A stretch of 64,000 nucleotides of DNA, taken from positions 1-64,000 of the forward strand of contig JAWKSZ010000011.1 of NCBI GenBank assembly GCA_041402045.1. The letters are read 5' to 3'. A program made the translations under genes and the position numbers. This document shows, one piece after another, positions 16,969 through 26,953 of this stretch. Within the stretch, counting starts at the first letter, position 1. Each line of letters opens with the position of its first letter. Under the pieces are notes generated by a model. It saw only the letters and a program-made list of their open reading frames with translations, did not search any database and had not been told where the DNA came from. The stretch comes from JAGQRJ01 sp041402045 (GTDB taxonomy: Bacteria > Planctomycetota > J058).

Positions 16969-19044
16969 CTACTCCGCAGCGAGAGCCTCGGCCCGCGCGC
17001 GCTGGGCGTCGGTGAGCTTGCGCAGCACGAGTCGGGGGGCGTCGCTGGCCTCGAGCGCGCGCCGGGCGAAGTCGCGGGCGCGGAGCGGGTCTGGCTCCGG
17101 GTGCTGGGCCCAGGCCTCCGCCGCGTCGAGCAAGAACGCCGGGTGCAGCGGGTAGCGCTCGAGGGCCGCGTCGAAGGCCGCGCGCGCCCGCGGCAAGTCG
17201 CCCAGCTCCTGGAGGGCCAGCCCGAGCTCGTCGCGGATCGCCGCCGACGTCGGCTCGCGCTCGGCGGCGCGCTCGAGGTCGGCCACCGCCTGCTCCAGGT
17301 CCCCCAGCCCTCGGGACACCGCGGCGCGCTCGCGGTAGGAGTCGGCGTAGGCGGGGTAGGCGTCGATCGCCGCCTGGAACCCGGCGCGCGCGCCCTCGAG
17401 GGCCTCGGTCGCGCGCGCGCGCTTGCCCGTGCGCGCGAGCTCGGCGCCCTCCATGTGCAGCGCCCGCGCCTCCTCCCGCGCCGCGTCCGCGAGCATGAGC
17501 GGCTGCGCCCAGAGCACGCCCACCAGCGCCAGCACGCACGCCCCGCCGGTCGCCGCGAGCAGGCTCGGGTGCGGGGCGGGCTCGGACTCGACCGGGGCCC
17601 CCGCGCGCAGGAGCCCCACGAGCACGCACACCGCGGTCAAGCAGCCCGCCTGGTGCAGGCCGAAGTTGGTCGCGCCGTCGGCGGCGAAGCCCACACAGCC
17701 CGCGGCGAGGGCGGCGCGCCAGCGGTCGGCGGGGAGCGGCGCGCCCTCGGCCAAACCCCAGGCCACCCCGCCGACCCCCAGGAGCACGAGCAGCCACTCC
17801 AGGTTCAGCCCCAGGACGTCGCTCCCCGCGAGGAGCACCAGCCCGCCGAACGCGAGGCCGACGCCGAGGCCCGCGCGCTGGCTGGGGTCCGGCGCGAGCT
17901 CGGCCCGCGGCGCGCCGCGCACCGCGCGCCAGGCCACCAGGCCGACGAGCGCCACCAGCCCCAAGAGTCCCAGGGCCCCGAGCTCGACCCACAGCTCGAG
18001 GGGCGCGTTGTGGGCGTGGAGCGCCTCCTCGGCGACGGGCAGCTTGTAGCGCGGATAGAGCGCGCGGAACGCGTTCAGCCCGTGGCCGAGCCAGGGCGCG
18101 TCGAGCCCCATGCGCCAGGCCGCCGACCAGTACTCCAGGCGCACCGTGAGCGAGAGCCCCACCCCCTCGGCCTCCCGCGCGCGCAGGAAGAGCAGCGTCC
18201 CCACCCCGCCCAGGAGCGCGCCCGCGCCGGCGACCCCGAGGAGCAGCTTCGTGCGCAGGCGTCGCCAGCGCGGGTGGAGCACCGCGAAGGCCCCCAGGCT
18301 GGCGAGGAACGCGAGCACCCCGCCCTTGCTCTCGGTGGCCACGAGCGCCGCCACCAGCACGACGCAGGCGCCCCCCGCCAAGACCCGCCGCGCGCCGCGC
18401 TGGGCGGCCGCGTGAGCCAGGGTGAGCGGGAACACCATGGCGATCGCGCAGGCGAGCATGTTCGGCAAGAGCCAGGGCCCGGTGGCCGCCGCGCCGTAGA
18501 TCCGCTCGCGCAGCCCTTGCTGGAAGTCGGCCTCGTAGAGCGCGAGCTCCTGCAGACGCCCCTGCTCCAGGTCGCGCTGCAGCGCCGGGGCCTCGACCAG
18601 GACCTCGTGCAGCCCCGAGCACGCGCCCAGGAGCACGCTCCCCACGAGCACCGCCCCCAACCAACGCGCGCGCCCGCCGGCGCTGGCCAGGAGCGCGGTC
18701 GCCGCGGCCAGCCCCGCCGCCGCAGTCCAGGACAGCGCCGTGCGCCAGCCGAGCTCGGGGTCTGGCGCGTGGGCGCCCGCCGCCCACAGCCCCACGATCA
18801 GCGCGCCCCCGAGCCCCAGGTGCGCCCACAGCCGGAGCGCGCGCCGCGCGAGCAGGGCCTCGACCAGCGCCAAAGCCAGGGCCGAGAGGGTCAGGGCGTC
18901 GAAGAACACCTGGGCCCCGGGGGTGTGCAGCTCCTGCCCGGCGCCGCTGGACTGGGTCCGCGCGAGCACCGCCGCGACCCAGGTCGCGAGCGCCAGCGGC
19001 GTGATCCAGCGCAGCAGGGGCGAGGGCGGCTCGGGCTCGGTCAC
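16969..19044 (-). CDS. O-antigen-ligase-like membrane protein with TPR tail
   Basis: 691 residues with about a dozen transmembrane helices in the first 500 residues, then a soluble TPR region (about 525-680: FQAAIDAYPAYADSYRERA, RAAFDAALERYPLHPAFLL). A large periplasmic loop contains WLGHGLNAFRALYPRYKL and HAHNAPLELWVELG, the pattern of the Wzy_C/O-antigen ligase family, which joins or polymerises surface glycans at the membrane. TPR fusions of this family are common in planctomycetes and related groups. The actual glycan is unknown. Start is GTG at 19044. The upstream pyrF stop is seven bases away, so the two are probably one transcript. Confidence 0.88.
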   Translation of the reverse strand: MTEPEPPSPLLRWITPLALATWVAAVLARTQSSGAGQELHTPGAQVFFDALTLSALALALVEALLARRALRLWAHLGLGGALIVGLWAAGAHAPDPELGWRTALSWTAAAGLAAATALLASAGGRARWLGAVLVGSVLLGACSGLHEVLVEAPALQRDLEQGRLQELALYEADFQQGLRERIYGAAATGPWLLPNMLACAIAMVFPLTLAHAAAQRGARRVLAGGACVVLVAALVATESKGGVLAFLASLGAFAVLHPRWRRLRTKLLLGVAGAGALLGGVGTLLFLRAREAEGVGLSLTVRLEYWSAAWRMGLDAPWLGHGLNAFRALYPRYKLPVAEEALHAHNAPLELWVELGALGLLGLVALVGLVAWRAVRGAPRAELAPDPSQRAGLGVGLAFGGLVLLAGSDVLGLNLEWLLVLLGVGGVAWGLAEGAPLPADRWRAALAAGCVGFAADGATNFGLHQAGCLTAVCVLVGLLRAGAPVESEPAPHPSLLAATGGACVLALVGVLWAQPLMLADAAREEARALHMEGAELARTGKRARATEALEGARAGFQAAIDAYPAYADSYRERAAVSRGLGDLEQAVADLERAAEREPTSAAIRDELGLALQELGDLPRARAAFDAALERYPLHPAFLLDAAEAWAQHPEPDPLRARDFARRALEASDAPRLVLRKLTDAQRARAEALAAE

Positions 19045-19051
19045 CCCGGCT

Positions 19052-19873
19052 CTACCCGCGACCGAGGTCCTGGTTCATGGCCTCGAGGGCGGCCTCGATC
19101 CGCGCGCGCCAGTCGTCGGGGGCGGCGCCCTCCCAGGGGTGGGTCAGCGAGCGCGAGGCGCTGACCAGGGCGCCCCCGGGCCGGGTGGCCGCGGCGTGAT
19201 ACGCCTCGAGGGAGCCGCCCTGGGCGCCGTAGCCGGGCATGAGGAACGGGGTGTGGGGCATGACGCTGCGCAGGCGCGCGACCTCGGCGGCGTCCACGGT
19301 CAGCCCGACCACCGCGCCCACCGGCGACCAGCCCGCCTCGCCCACGTGGGGCGCGCCGAGCTCGCGCACCCAGCTCGCGACCCGGTCGACCACGAGGGTC
19401 CCGTCGTCGAGCCGCGCCGACTGCAGCTCCTCGGCGCCGGGGTTCGAGGTGCGCACGAGCACGAACACGCCCTTGCCCGCGGCGACCGCCGCGTCGACGA
19501 AGGGCCTCAGGGTGTCGGGGCCGAGGTAGGGGTTGATCGTGAGCGCGTCGATCGGGGCGTCCGCGCTCAGCCAGCGCCGCGCGTAGGCCTCGGCGGTGCT
19601 CCCAATGTCCCCGCGCTTGGCGTCGGCCAGGAGCAGGCTCCCCCCGGCCCGCGCCGCGCGCCCCACGGCGTCGATCGCCAGCGGGTCGTCCTCGAAGAAC
19701 GCGAGCTGCGGCTTGATCACCGCGACCTTGGAGCCCAGGACCTCCGCCGCCGCCGCGCCCCACGCCGCCGCCGACCAGCCCAAGGGCAGGCGCTCGGGGC
19801 GCGGGTCGATCCCGGCGCACACCGGTCCGCGGGCGTCGACGAGCTGGGCGAGGCGATCGGCGAAGGCTTGCAC
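19052..19873 (-). CDS. pyrF: Orotidine 5'-phosphate decarboxylase
   Basis: 273 residues. Converts OMP to UMP, the last step of pyrimidine synthesis, in the cytoplasm. Active-site motif LLADAKRGDIGSTAEAYA (DxKxxDI type) is intact, with VCAGIDPRPERLP near the N-terminus and FLMPGYGAQGG near the phosphate site. Length and motifs fit the type 2 (longer) OMP decarboxylases. GTG at 19873 (VQAFADRLAQ) is my start. The frame stays open upstream through the 8-base repeat, which is not coding. The tandem repeat begins 48 bases upstream and so overlaps the expected promoter. Confidence 0.95.
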   Translation of the reverse strand: MQAFADRLAQLVDARGPVCAGIDPRPERLPLGWSAAAWGAAAAEVLGSKVAVIKPQLAFFEDDPLAIDAVGRAARAGGSLLLADAKRGDIGSTAEAYARRWLSADAPIDALTINPYLGPDTLRPFVDAAVAAGKGVFVLVRTSNPGAEELQSARLDDGTLVVDRVASWVRELGAPHVGEAGWSPVGAVVGLTVDAAEVARLRSVMPHTPFLMPGYGAQGGSLEAYHAAATRPGGALVSASRSLTHPWEGAAPDDWRARIEAALEAMNQDLGRG

Positions 19874-19921
19874 GGGCTCGACTGTAGTCGATCCCTGCGA
19901 CGCGTGGGGCTGACGGACGGA

Positions 19922-20161
19922 GGCAGGAAGGCAGGAAGGCAGGAAGGCAGGAAGGCAGGAAGGCCGGAAGGCCGGAAGGCAGGAAGGCAGGAAGGCAGGA
20001 AGGCAGGAAGGCAGGAAGGCAGGAAGGCCGGAAGGCCGGAAGGCAGGAAGGCAGGAAGGCCGGAAGGCAGGAAGGCAGGAAGGCAAGAAGGCAAGAAGGC
20101 AAGAAGGCAAGAAGGCAAGAAGGCAAGAAGGCAAGAAGGCAAGAAGGCAAGAAGGCAGGAA
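19922..20161. repeat. 8-bp tandem repeat, 30 units
   Basis: Thirty uninterrupted 8-base units. Three variants, GGCAGGAA (a), GGCCGGAA (b) and GGCAAGAA (c), run in the order a5 b2 a6 b2 a2 b1 a2 c9 a1. Because 8 is not a multiple of 3, every frame on both strands is open, so long ORFs through it are artefacts. It sits between divergent pyrF and the M20 gene. Confidence 0.95.
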
Positions 20162-20355
20162 CCGCAGAGGCGCCGAGGACGCCGAGGTCGCGCAGAGGGC
20201 GGCGACTGCACACCGGGGACGGGTCGCCCGCGAGTGCGCGATCTGCTGGCTCCGCCTGGACACCGCGCTCGGACTCAGAGCTCCGCCCAGGGAAGCCGCG
20301 GTCGGGAGATCGAGGGGTCAGGGTTGCTCCGCCCACTCGCTGGCGCTGTGGGGTC

Positions 20356-20400
20356 GTGGCGGGGCTCGTCCCACACGTGCTCGGCGCGGTCTTCGCCCAC
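20356..20400 (+). repeat. Dispersed GGGGCTCGTCCC repeat, copy 2
   Basis: About 45 bases beginning GTGGCGGGGCTCGTCCCACA and running to GGTCTTCGCC. Repeated about 100 bases downstream with a few changes. Non-coding gap between pyrF and the M20 gene. Confidence 0.6.
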
Positions 20401-20452
20401 GAGGTGCGAATCCGCGCAGCCTCTCGAATCCCGCGCGTGGGCCCACACAGGG

Positions 20453-20498
20453 GTAGGGGCGGGGCTCGTCCCACAGGTGTTCGGCACGGTCTTCGCCA
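20453..20498 (+). repeat. Dispersed GGGGCTCGTCCC repeat, copy 3
   Basis: Begins TAGGGGCGGGGCTCGTCCCA and continues GGTGTTCGGCACGGTCTTCG, a direct repeat of 20356-20400. Apart from these and the 8-bp array, the 19874-20619 gap contains nothing I can assign. Confidence 0.6.
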
Positions 20499-20619
20499 CC
20501 GAGGCTCGTGGCGGAGGCGGTGCGCTGCCTCGCCCCCCCCGGAGGCCGAGGTCGTGTCCGCGCCTGGACGCGTCCCCGCCCCGCGAGCCCGAGTTACCCT
20601 CCGTTCGAGGAGGTGACCC

Positions 20620-21786
20620 GTGCTCGTGAGCGACGCCGAACGTGAGCGCCTGGTCGAGACCCGCCGCGCGATCCACCGCGCGCCCGAGCTGGCCTACGAG
20701 GAGCGCGGCACCGCGGCGCTGGTCGTAGGGCGCCTGCGCGCGTTGGGGCTCGAGCCGACCGCGGGGGTGGCGGAGACCGGGGTCGTGGTCGACGTCCCGG
20801 GCGCGCGCCCGGGGCCGACGGTGCTCCTGCGCGCGGACCTCGACGCGCTCCCGGTGACCGAGCTGAACGAGGTGGACTACCGCTCGCAGCACGCGGGGGT
20901 CATGCACGCCTGCGGTCACGACGGGCACGTCTCGGCGCTGCTCCTGGCCGCCGAGCGGCTGGTCGGGGACCCGAGCTTCGCAGGGAAGGTGCGGCTCTGC
21001 TTCCAGCCCGCCGAGGAGGGCCGCGGCGGCGCCAAGCGCATGATCGAGGAGCACGGCGTGCTCGAGGGCGTGGCGCGCGCGTTCGCGATCCACCTCTGGA
21101 ACGAGCTCCCGGTGGGGCAGGTGGCCTGCACCCCGGGGCCGATCTTCGCCGCCGTCGATCGCTGGGCGCTGACGGTTAAGGGCGAGGGCGGACACGCGGC
21201 GCTGCCGCACCGGGTGCGCGACCCGATCGTGGCCGCGAGCCACGTGGTCGCCGCGCTCCAGACGCTCCCCAGCCGCTGGGCCGATCCGTTGGATCCGCTC
21301 GTCGTGACCGTGGGCCGCTTCGCCGCGGGCACGAACTGGAACGTGGTCCCGCCCCACGCCGAGCTCGAGGGCACCTGCCGCAGCCTGGCCCAGGTGACCT
21401 GGGAGGCGCTCCCCGCGCGCTTCGCCCAGGCGGTCGAGGACACCGCCCGCGCCCACCGCTGCGAGGCCGAGCTCGACTACCGCCGGATCTGCCCGCCCAC
21501 GATCAACGCCCCCGAGTCCGCGCACCTGGCCCAGCGGATCGTGACCCGCCTCGCCGGCGAGGGCGCGGCCAAGGTCGAGGGCGAAGGCAGCCGGGCCATG
21601 GCCGGGGAAGACTTCTCCGAGTTCCTCCAGCGCGTGCCCGGCGGGTTCTTCCTCGTCGGCTCGCGCAACGAGGCCCGGGGGCTCGTGCACCCGCACCACT
21701 CGGACCGCTTCGACTTCGACGAGGACGCGCTGCCCCTCGCAGCCCGGCTACTGGAGGAGCTCGCCCGGGAGAGCCTGAGCGGCTAG
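20620..21786 (+). CDS. M20-family amidohydrolase (hippurate/N-acyl-amino-acid hydrolase type)
   Basis: 388 residues. Zinc peptidase-like enzyme expected to cleave the amide bond of an N-acylated or modified amino acid. Metal-binding segments are visible: RADLDALPV, HACGHDGH (first His/Asp pair), PAEEGRGG (catalytic Glu), AIHLWNELPVG, and HPHHSDRFDFDE near the C-terminus. The lid domain (GHAALPHRVRDPI, about 185-300) is present. This matches the IAA-amino-acid hydrolase/AmhX/HipO-like group, and the exact substrate cannot be read from sequence. GTG at 20620 is preceded by a strong GAGGAGG site. It appears to be a single-gene unit. No signal peptide, so cytoplasmic. Confidence 0.92.
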   Translation: MLVSDAERERLVETRRAIHRAPELAYEERGTAALVVGRLRALGLEPTAGVAETGVVVDVPGARPGPTVLLRADLDALPVTELNEVDYRSQHAGVMHACGHDGHVSALLLAAERLVGDPSFAGKVRLCFQPAEEGRGGAKRMIEEHGVLEGVARAFAIHLWNELPVGQVACTPGPIFAAVDRWALTVKGEGGHAALPHRVRDPIVAASHVVAALQTLPSRWADPLDPLVVTVGRFAAGTNWNVVPPHAELEGTCRSLAQVTWEALPARFAQAVEDTARAHRCEAELDYRRICPPTINAPESAHLAQRIVTRLAGEGAAKVEGEGSRAMAGEDFSEFLQRVPGGFFLVGSRNEARGLVHPHHSDRFDFDEDALPLAARLLEELARESLSG

Positions 21787-22018
21787 GAGCTCGAGGGGCG
21801 CGACGCTTCCTCCTCCCTCGTCATTCGCGCTCGCAGGACGAGGTCGCTGGGGCGGAGCCTTGGCGTCCTTGGCGTCCTTGGCGGTTCAATCCTTCTTCCT
21901 ACACGGGCACGGGCACGGGCAAGGCCCCGGGCCCGGGCACGGGCCCACCTCCGGTTGGACGAATCCCCTGCGCGCACTATCCTCAGAGCGCTGAGCTCCG
22001 GCTCGGCGTGGAGGGTTC
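21787..22018. other. Non-coding gap with low-complexity repeats
   Basis: Contains TTGGCGTCC repeated (about 21859-21882) and a run of (ACGGGC)n-like hexamers at about 21902-21948. No gene seen. The ribosome site GGAGGG for the next gene lies at 22009-22014. Confidence 0.5.
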
Positions 22019-24964
22019 ATGGGCACCACCTACACCGCCGTGGAGGACCGGGTCGCGGACTGGATCCGCGGCCTGCTGCTGCGCGCGCAGAAGCTGCGGG
22101 ACGAGACCGACCCCGACTGGAAGCACGCCTACGGGCTGGCCCAGGGCGTGGGGATCGTGCTCGCCAACAAGGCCTGGCCCCTGTTCCCCTCGGCCAAGGG
22201 CTGCATGTTCCAGGACCTGGTCACCGAGGCCGAGGAGGCCCGCGCTCAGGGCGTGAAGCCCGGCCAGTTCCCCGACCCCTTCCTCCCGGGCGTGCTGGGC
22301 GTGCCCGCGGACCCCCGGGCCCAGGGCAAGGAGGCCAAGGTCGAGAGCCTGCTCAAGGGCTTCCTGGCCAAGGTCCGGCGCGCGGGCGACCGCAGCGACG
22401 CCGCCTGGCGCCACGGCTACGGCGTGGCCCAGGGCTTCGGCGCCCTGGCCCAGACCCCGGCCTGGCCGCCCTACCCGGCCCAGGAGGGCGCGCGCTTCTC
22501 GACCCTGGCCGGCCCGACCGCGAGCCCGGCCCCGGGCGCGCCCCAGCCGCCCCAGGCGCCGACCCCGCCGCGTCCGATCAAACGGCCCGCGCCGCCGGAC
22601 GACGCCTTCCGCGCCCAGAACACCATGCTCGACGAGCCCGAAGACGACGGGGAGTCCTTCCGGGCGCAGAACACCATGCTCGACGAGCCCGAGGACGACC
22701 CCGAGGCCTTCCGCGCCCAGAACACCATGCTCGACGAGCCGGGCGGCGGCGACGCCGGCGGCGACGAGGCCTTCCGCGCCCAGGCCACCCTGCTCGACGC
22801 CGGGAACGCCGCCGAGACCGTCGACAGCGCGACCCGCCAGGAGCGCGCCGACAGCCGCAGCCCCAGCCGGCGCCTGGCCCGGCGCCCGAGCCAGCGCGTG
22901 TCCCTGCGCGACGCGCTCAAGGGCGCCAAGCCCCCGACCGCCGAGCCCGCCTCGGGCGAGATCACCCGGATCGGGCGCTTCCAGATCCTGAGCAAGCTCG
23001 GCAAGGGCGCCATGGGTCAGGTGTTCAAGGGCCGCAGCCCCGACGGCGAGATCGTGGCGATCAAGGTCCTGCACGCGCAGTTCATGCAGAACCAACGCGT
23101 GCGCGCGCGCTTCGTGCGCGAGGCCAAGGCCGTCGAGCGCGTCGACGACCCGGCGGTGGTGCGCTTCGTCGAGAGCGGCGAGCAGGACGGCGTCGGCCAG
23201 TTCATCGCCATGGAGTACGTCGAGGGCGACGAGCTGGGCAACGTGCTCCGCCGCCGCCGCGGCCAGCCCCTGGAGCTGGGCACCGCGGTCAGCTACTCCC
23301 TGCAGGCGGTGAAGGGGATCCGCGCCGCCCACGCCGCGGGCGTGATCCACCGCGACCTCAAGCCCGAGAACATCATGATCACCGCCAACGGCGGGGTGAA
23401 GATCACCGACTTCAGCCTCGCCCGACGCACCCAGGACTCCATGCTCCTGACCCGCGAGGGCCAGGTCATGGGCACGCCGCACTTCATGGCGCCGGAGCAA
23501 GCCCAGGGCAAGCCCGTCGACGCCCGCGCCGACATTTACTCGCTGGGCGCGCTGATCTACGTGTTGGTCACGGGCAAGTTCCCCTTCCCCCGCGACAACG
23601 TCACCGACGTGATCCAGGCCCACTGCGAGGAGCCGCGCCCCGACCCGCGCGAGCACAACCCGCAGGTCCCCGCCGGGCTGGTGCAGGTGATCCACAAGGC
23701 CATGGCGATCGACCGCGGCGAGCGCTACGCCTCCGCGGAGGCCATGCTCGCCGGGCTGCTCGCGGCGGCGGGCTTGCCGCCGGAGGAGAGCGCCCCCGAG
23801 GTCCCGGCGGAGGTCTTCGCCGGCGAGCTGCCCGAGGGCACCAAGCTCGGCGACTACACGATCCAGCGCCTGCTCGGCGCCGGCGGCATGGGCCACGTCT
23901 ACTACGCCACCGACTCGGCCCAGAACCCGATCGCGCTCAAGGTGCTCCCGCCCCAGCCCGGGCGCGACCCGCAGCAGCGCGTGCTCGAGACCCGCCGCTT
24001 CCTGAACGAGGCCAAGCTCGCCAAGCGCGTGGTCTCCCCCTTCTGCTACCGGATCCTGGGGCACGGCCTCGACGACAACGGGGTCGCCTACATTGCCACG
24101 AGCTTCGTCGACGGGATCTCGCTCGCGAGCCTGATCGAGCAGCAAGGCATGCTGCCCCCGGAGGTCGTGGAGTCCGTCGCCTTCGGCGTGGTCCAGGCCC
24201 TCCAGGACGTCGAGGCCGCGGGGCTCGTGCACCGCGACGTGACCCCCGCGAACATCATGCTCAAGAAGGACGCCGGCCAGGCCCCGGGCGCCGGGGTCGT
24301 GCTGATCGACTTCGGGCTCACGATCCCCCGCGAAGACCCCATGAAGGTCGGGGTCCCCAAGCGGGGCAACAAGTCCACGGCGCTGTTCAAGCACCGCGTC
24401 GGCGGCCAGAAGGACGCCGGGAGCCTGGAGGAGAGCGTGCACGAGGACGCGCTGTTCCTGGACCACCTCCCGGGCGGCACGCCGGCCTACATGGCCCCCG
24501 AGGTGATCGAGGCCCCGGCGCTCGTCGACGTGCGCGCCGACCTCTACTCCCTCGGCGCCTCGCTCTACCACGCCGCCACCGGGCACCGCCCCTACACCGG
24601 CGACTCCCTCGAAGCCGTGATGTACCAGCAACGCAACCAGGCGCCGCCGGCGATCTCGCAGTTCAACGCCGACTTCCCCGCGGAGCTCGGCGACCTGATC
24701 CTGCAGCTCCTCGACCCTGACCCCAACCGCCGCCCCAAGTCGCCTCGCCTGTGCCTCAACAAGCTCGAGCGCATGCGCGACCCGAACGCGGCCAAGGACT
24801 TCAAGCCGCAGCTGCGCCCAGCGGCGGCCATGCACGACCAGGTCGTGGTCGCTCAGCACCAACCCAGCGCGCTGAACTACGCGATCGCGTTCCTGATCGG
24901 GGTGATCGTGGGCGGCGGCGCGGTGTTCGCCGCCTACCTCGGCGGCGCGCTGCCGCCGCGGTAG
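22019..24964 (+). CDS. Tandem Ser/Thr kinase with TMLD repeats and C-terminal anchor
   Basis: 981 residues. Two related helical repeats (WKHAYGLAQGVG, WRHGYGVAQGFG; about 1-165) are followed by three near-identical AQNTMLDEP segments and one AQATLLDA (about 198-262), then kinase 1 (about 318-580), kinase 2 (about 610-915) and a C-terminal transmembrane helix (about 955-977). Kinase 1 has the Gly loop LGKGAMGQV, VAIK and HRDLKPEN, but DFS instead of DFG. Kinase 2 has LGAGGMGHV, IALK, HRDVTPAN and DFGL, with an insert of about 40 residues before GGTPAYMAPE. The T-x-x-D repeats look like FHA-docking phosphothreonine sites. It is tail-anchored, so almost all of it is cytoplasmic. ATG with GGAGGG upstream. 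Confidence 0.9.
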   Translation: MGTTYTAVEDRVADWIRGLLLRAQKLRDETDPDWKHAYGLAQGVGIVLANKAWPLFPSAKGCMFQDLVTEAEEARAQGVKPGQFPDPFLPGVLGVPADPRAQGKEAKVESLLKGFLAKVRRAGDRSDAAWRHGYGVAQGFGALAQTPAWPPYPAQEGARFSTLAGPTASPAPGAPQPPQAPTPPRPIKRPAPPDDAFRAQNTMLDEPEDDGESFRAQNTMLDEPEDDPEAFRAQNTMLDEPGGGDAGGDEAFRAQATLLDAGNAAETVDSATRQERADSRSPSRRLARRPSQRVSLRDALKGAKPPTAEPASGEITRIGRFQILSKLGKGAMGQVFKGRSPDGEIVAIKVLHAQFMQNQRVRARFVREAKAVERVDDPAVVRFVESGEQDGVGQFIAMEYVEGDELGNVLRRRRGQPLELGTAVSYSLQAVKGIRAAHAAGVIHRDLKPENIMITANGGVKITDFSLARRTQDSMLLTREGQVMGTPHFMAPEQAQGKPVDARADIYSLGALIYVLVTGKFPFPRDNVTDVIQAHCEEPRPDPREHNPQVPAGLVQVIHKAMAIDRGERYASAEAMLAGLLAAAGLPPEESAPEVPAEVFAGELPEGTKLGDYTIQRLLGAGGMGHVYYATDSAQNPIALKVLPPQPGRDPQQRVLETRRFLNEAKLAKRVVSPFCYRILGHGLDDNGVAYIATSFVDGISLASLIEQQGMLPPEVVESVAFGVVQALQDVEAAGLVHRDVTPANIMLKKDAGQAPGAGVVLIDFGLTIPREDPMKVGVPKRGNKSTALFKHRVGGQKDAGSLEESVHEDALFLDHLPGGTPAYMAPEVIEAPALVDVRADLYSLGASLYHAATGHRPYTGDSLEAVMYQQRNQAPPAISQFNADFPAELGDLILQLLDPDPNRRPKSPRLCLNKLERMRDPNAAKDFKPQLRPAAAMHDQVVVAQHQPSALNYAIAFLIGVIVGGGAVFAAYLGGALPPR

Positions 24965-25025
24965 TGCTAGCCCTCGCCCGGGGAAGGCCTGCAGACGCGG
25001 GGTAGCATGCCGGGCCGGAGGTCCC

Positions 25026-26953
25026 ATGCTGCCCTCGCGCTTCAGCGCCGCCTGCGCGCTCCTCGCCGCGCTCGCGTCCGCGGCGCCGGCCCTGGCCGGC
25101 GACCCGCGCTCGCCCCAGCTCCTGGTCACCGACGCGGAGCTCCCCGAGCTGCGCGCGCGCCTGCGCCGCCCGCCCTTCGCCGCGCGCTGGCAGGCCTACC
25201 TGAACAAGGTCGCGGTCCCCCTGCCCGCCAAGCCCGCGAAGCTCGAGGACCTGGCCAGCGTGCGCTGGCTGGCCTGGAGCGCGATCAACCACGCCTTCGT
25301 CTACCGCGTGACCGGCGAGGCCGAGCACGCCGAGGCCGCGTGGAAGGCCCTGGAGCCCGCGCTGGGCTGGGACACCTGGCACCGCGACTGGGACTGGAAC
25401 CACGGCGCCGAGCTGCCCACCGCGATCCTGTCCCAGGCCGCGGGGGTGGTCTACGACACCTGCGCCGACGCGCTGAGCGAGGCCCAGCGCAGCCGGCTCC
25501 GCGAGCGCGCCGCCACCCTCGGCCTCGACCCCTACCTGGCCTCGATCGAGGAGCACAAGGACTGGTGGGTGAAGGAGCCCCACAGCAACTGGACCGGGAC
25601 CGTCCACGGCCAGTGCGGCGTCCTGGCCCTGGCCCTGCGCCGCGAGCTGCCCCGCGCCGAGCGCGCCGCGCGCCTGGCCCACGAGCACGTGCTCGCGCTC
25701 CTCGAGACCTCCCCTCGCCAGGACGGCGCCGGCTACGAGGGGGTGATGCATTTCCGCGCCGGGCTCGAGCCCGCGGTGATCTTCCTCCACACCTGGGCCG
25801 GACCCTGGGCGAGCCCGGCGACTGGGGCCCGCTCCCCGTCCTCGCCCGCGAGCGGCTGCTCGGCTACTGGGACGTCTACCTCCACGGCCCCGACCAGGTC
25901 TACGCGAACTTCAACGACATGGGCGCCGAGACCTTCGCCGGGCTGTTCGCGGAGGACCCGGGCAAGAACACCTTCGGCGGGCCCAACGCCAACCTCGCCG
26001 CGCTGTGGGAGTCCTTCTGGCCCAAGGGCGACCCGCTGCTCCTGTGGGCGGCCGACCACGGCGGCGGCGGCGACTTCTCCCGGGGGATCGCGCCCTGGTG
26101 GTTCCTCTGGCGGCGCGACGCGGCGCCGAGCGGCGACCGCCCGCCCCTCGACCCGGCGGTCCTGTTCCGCGACGCCGGCCACGCCGTGCTCCAGTCGCCG
26201 CGGCTGTGGGTCGCGCTCCAGGGCGGCTGGATCCCCGACTCCTCGATCCACAAGAACTTCGACCTGGGGAGCTTCGTGCTGGTCGCCGACGGCGCGCGCC
26301 GGGTGCCGGATCCGGGCTACGGGAAGAAGGGCGCCGAGCTGCACTCGGTGCTCGTGCTCCCGGGGAAGGACGGCACGCCGCGCGAGCAAGTCGCCGGCGC
26401 CCGCGGGCGCTACCTGGCCCTCGACGCCGGAGATCGCTGGCGCTACGCGGCGGTCGACCTCAGCGCGGCCTACGGCGACGCGGTCCCGCGCTGGGTGCGG
26501 CACGTGCTGCTCCTGGGCGACGACACCGCGGTGATCCTGGACCAGGTCGCCCTGGCGCAGGCCGGGCCCGCGGAGCTGCGGGTGCAGCTCGCCAGCGAGG
26601 CCCGGCTCGAGGGTCAGCGCGCGCTCGTCGCCGGGGACCCCCCGCTGAGCGTCGACGTCCTGGGCGCGACCCCTGAGCTCGTGGCCACGCCGCGCGCGCT
26701 CGCGCTGCGCCTCGACCCGAGCCGCGCCGAGCACCTCGCGGTGACGGTGCTCCGCGTCGGCGCGCCGGGGCCGACCCCCACGCTGCGCCAGGGCAAGAAG
26801 GGGCTGACCCTGAGCACGGCCGCCGGCAAGCTCGAGCTCGTGCAGCGCGGCGGCGCCTACGTGCCCGCCAAGCTCGGGCGCGAGAAGCTCTCCCCCGGCG
26901 ACCCCGCGGCGCGCAGCCTGGAGCGGCCCGGCGGCAAGCGGCGGCGCCGGTAG
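25026..26953 (+). CDS. Exported heparinase II/III-like protein, frameshifted
   Basis: About 642 residues after repair. The signal peptide (LLAALASAAPALAG) is followed by an alpha-helical toroid-like domain (WLAWSAINHAFVYRVTGEAE; DWDWNHGAELPTAI; EPHSNWTGTVHGQCGVLALA) and a C-terminal beta-rich domain (LFRDAGHAVLQSPRLWVALQGG; SIHKNFDLGSFVL). That two-domain layout and the N-W/H motifs fit polysaccharide lyases of the heparinase II/III-alginate lyase type, which cleave uronic-acid polymers. The substrate is not predictable. The frame breaks near 25796-25805: HTWAG continues as RTLGEPGDWGPLPV if one base is added. ATG with GGAGG upstream. The stop overlaps the birA start by one base (TAGTG). Confidence 0.72.

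Noticed and set aside
18740..20629. Long frames crossing the 8-bp array
   Set aside because: The array is open in all frames because 8 is not divisible by 3; the peptide is pure KAGRQEGR-like repeat.
21983..25129. 1,048-residue open frame on the minus strand
   Set aside because: Antisense to the tandem kinase gene, whose kinase motifs are on the plus strand.
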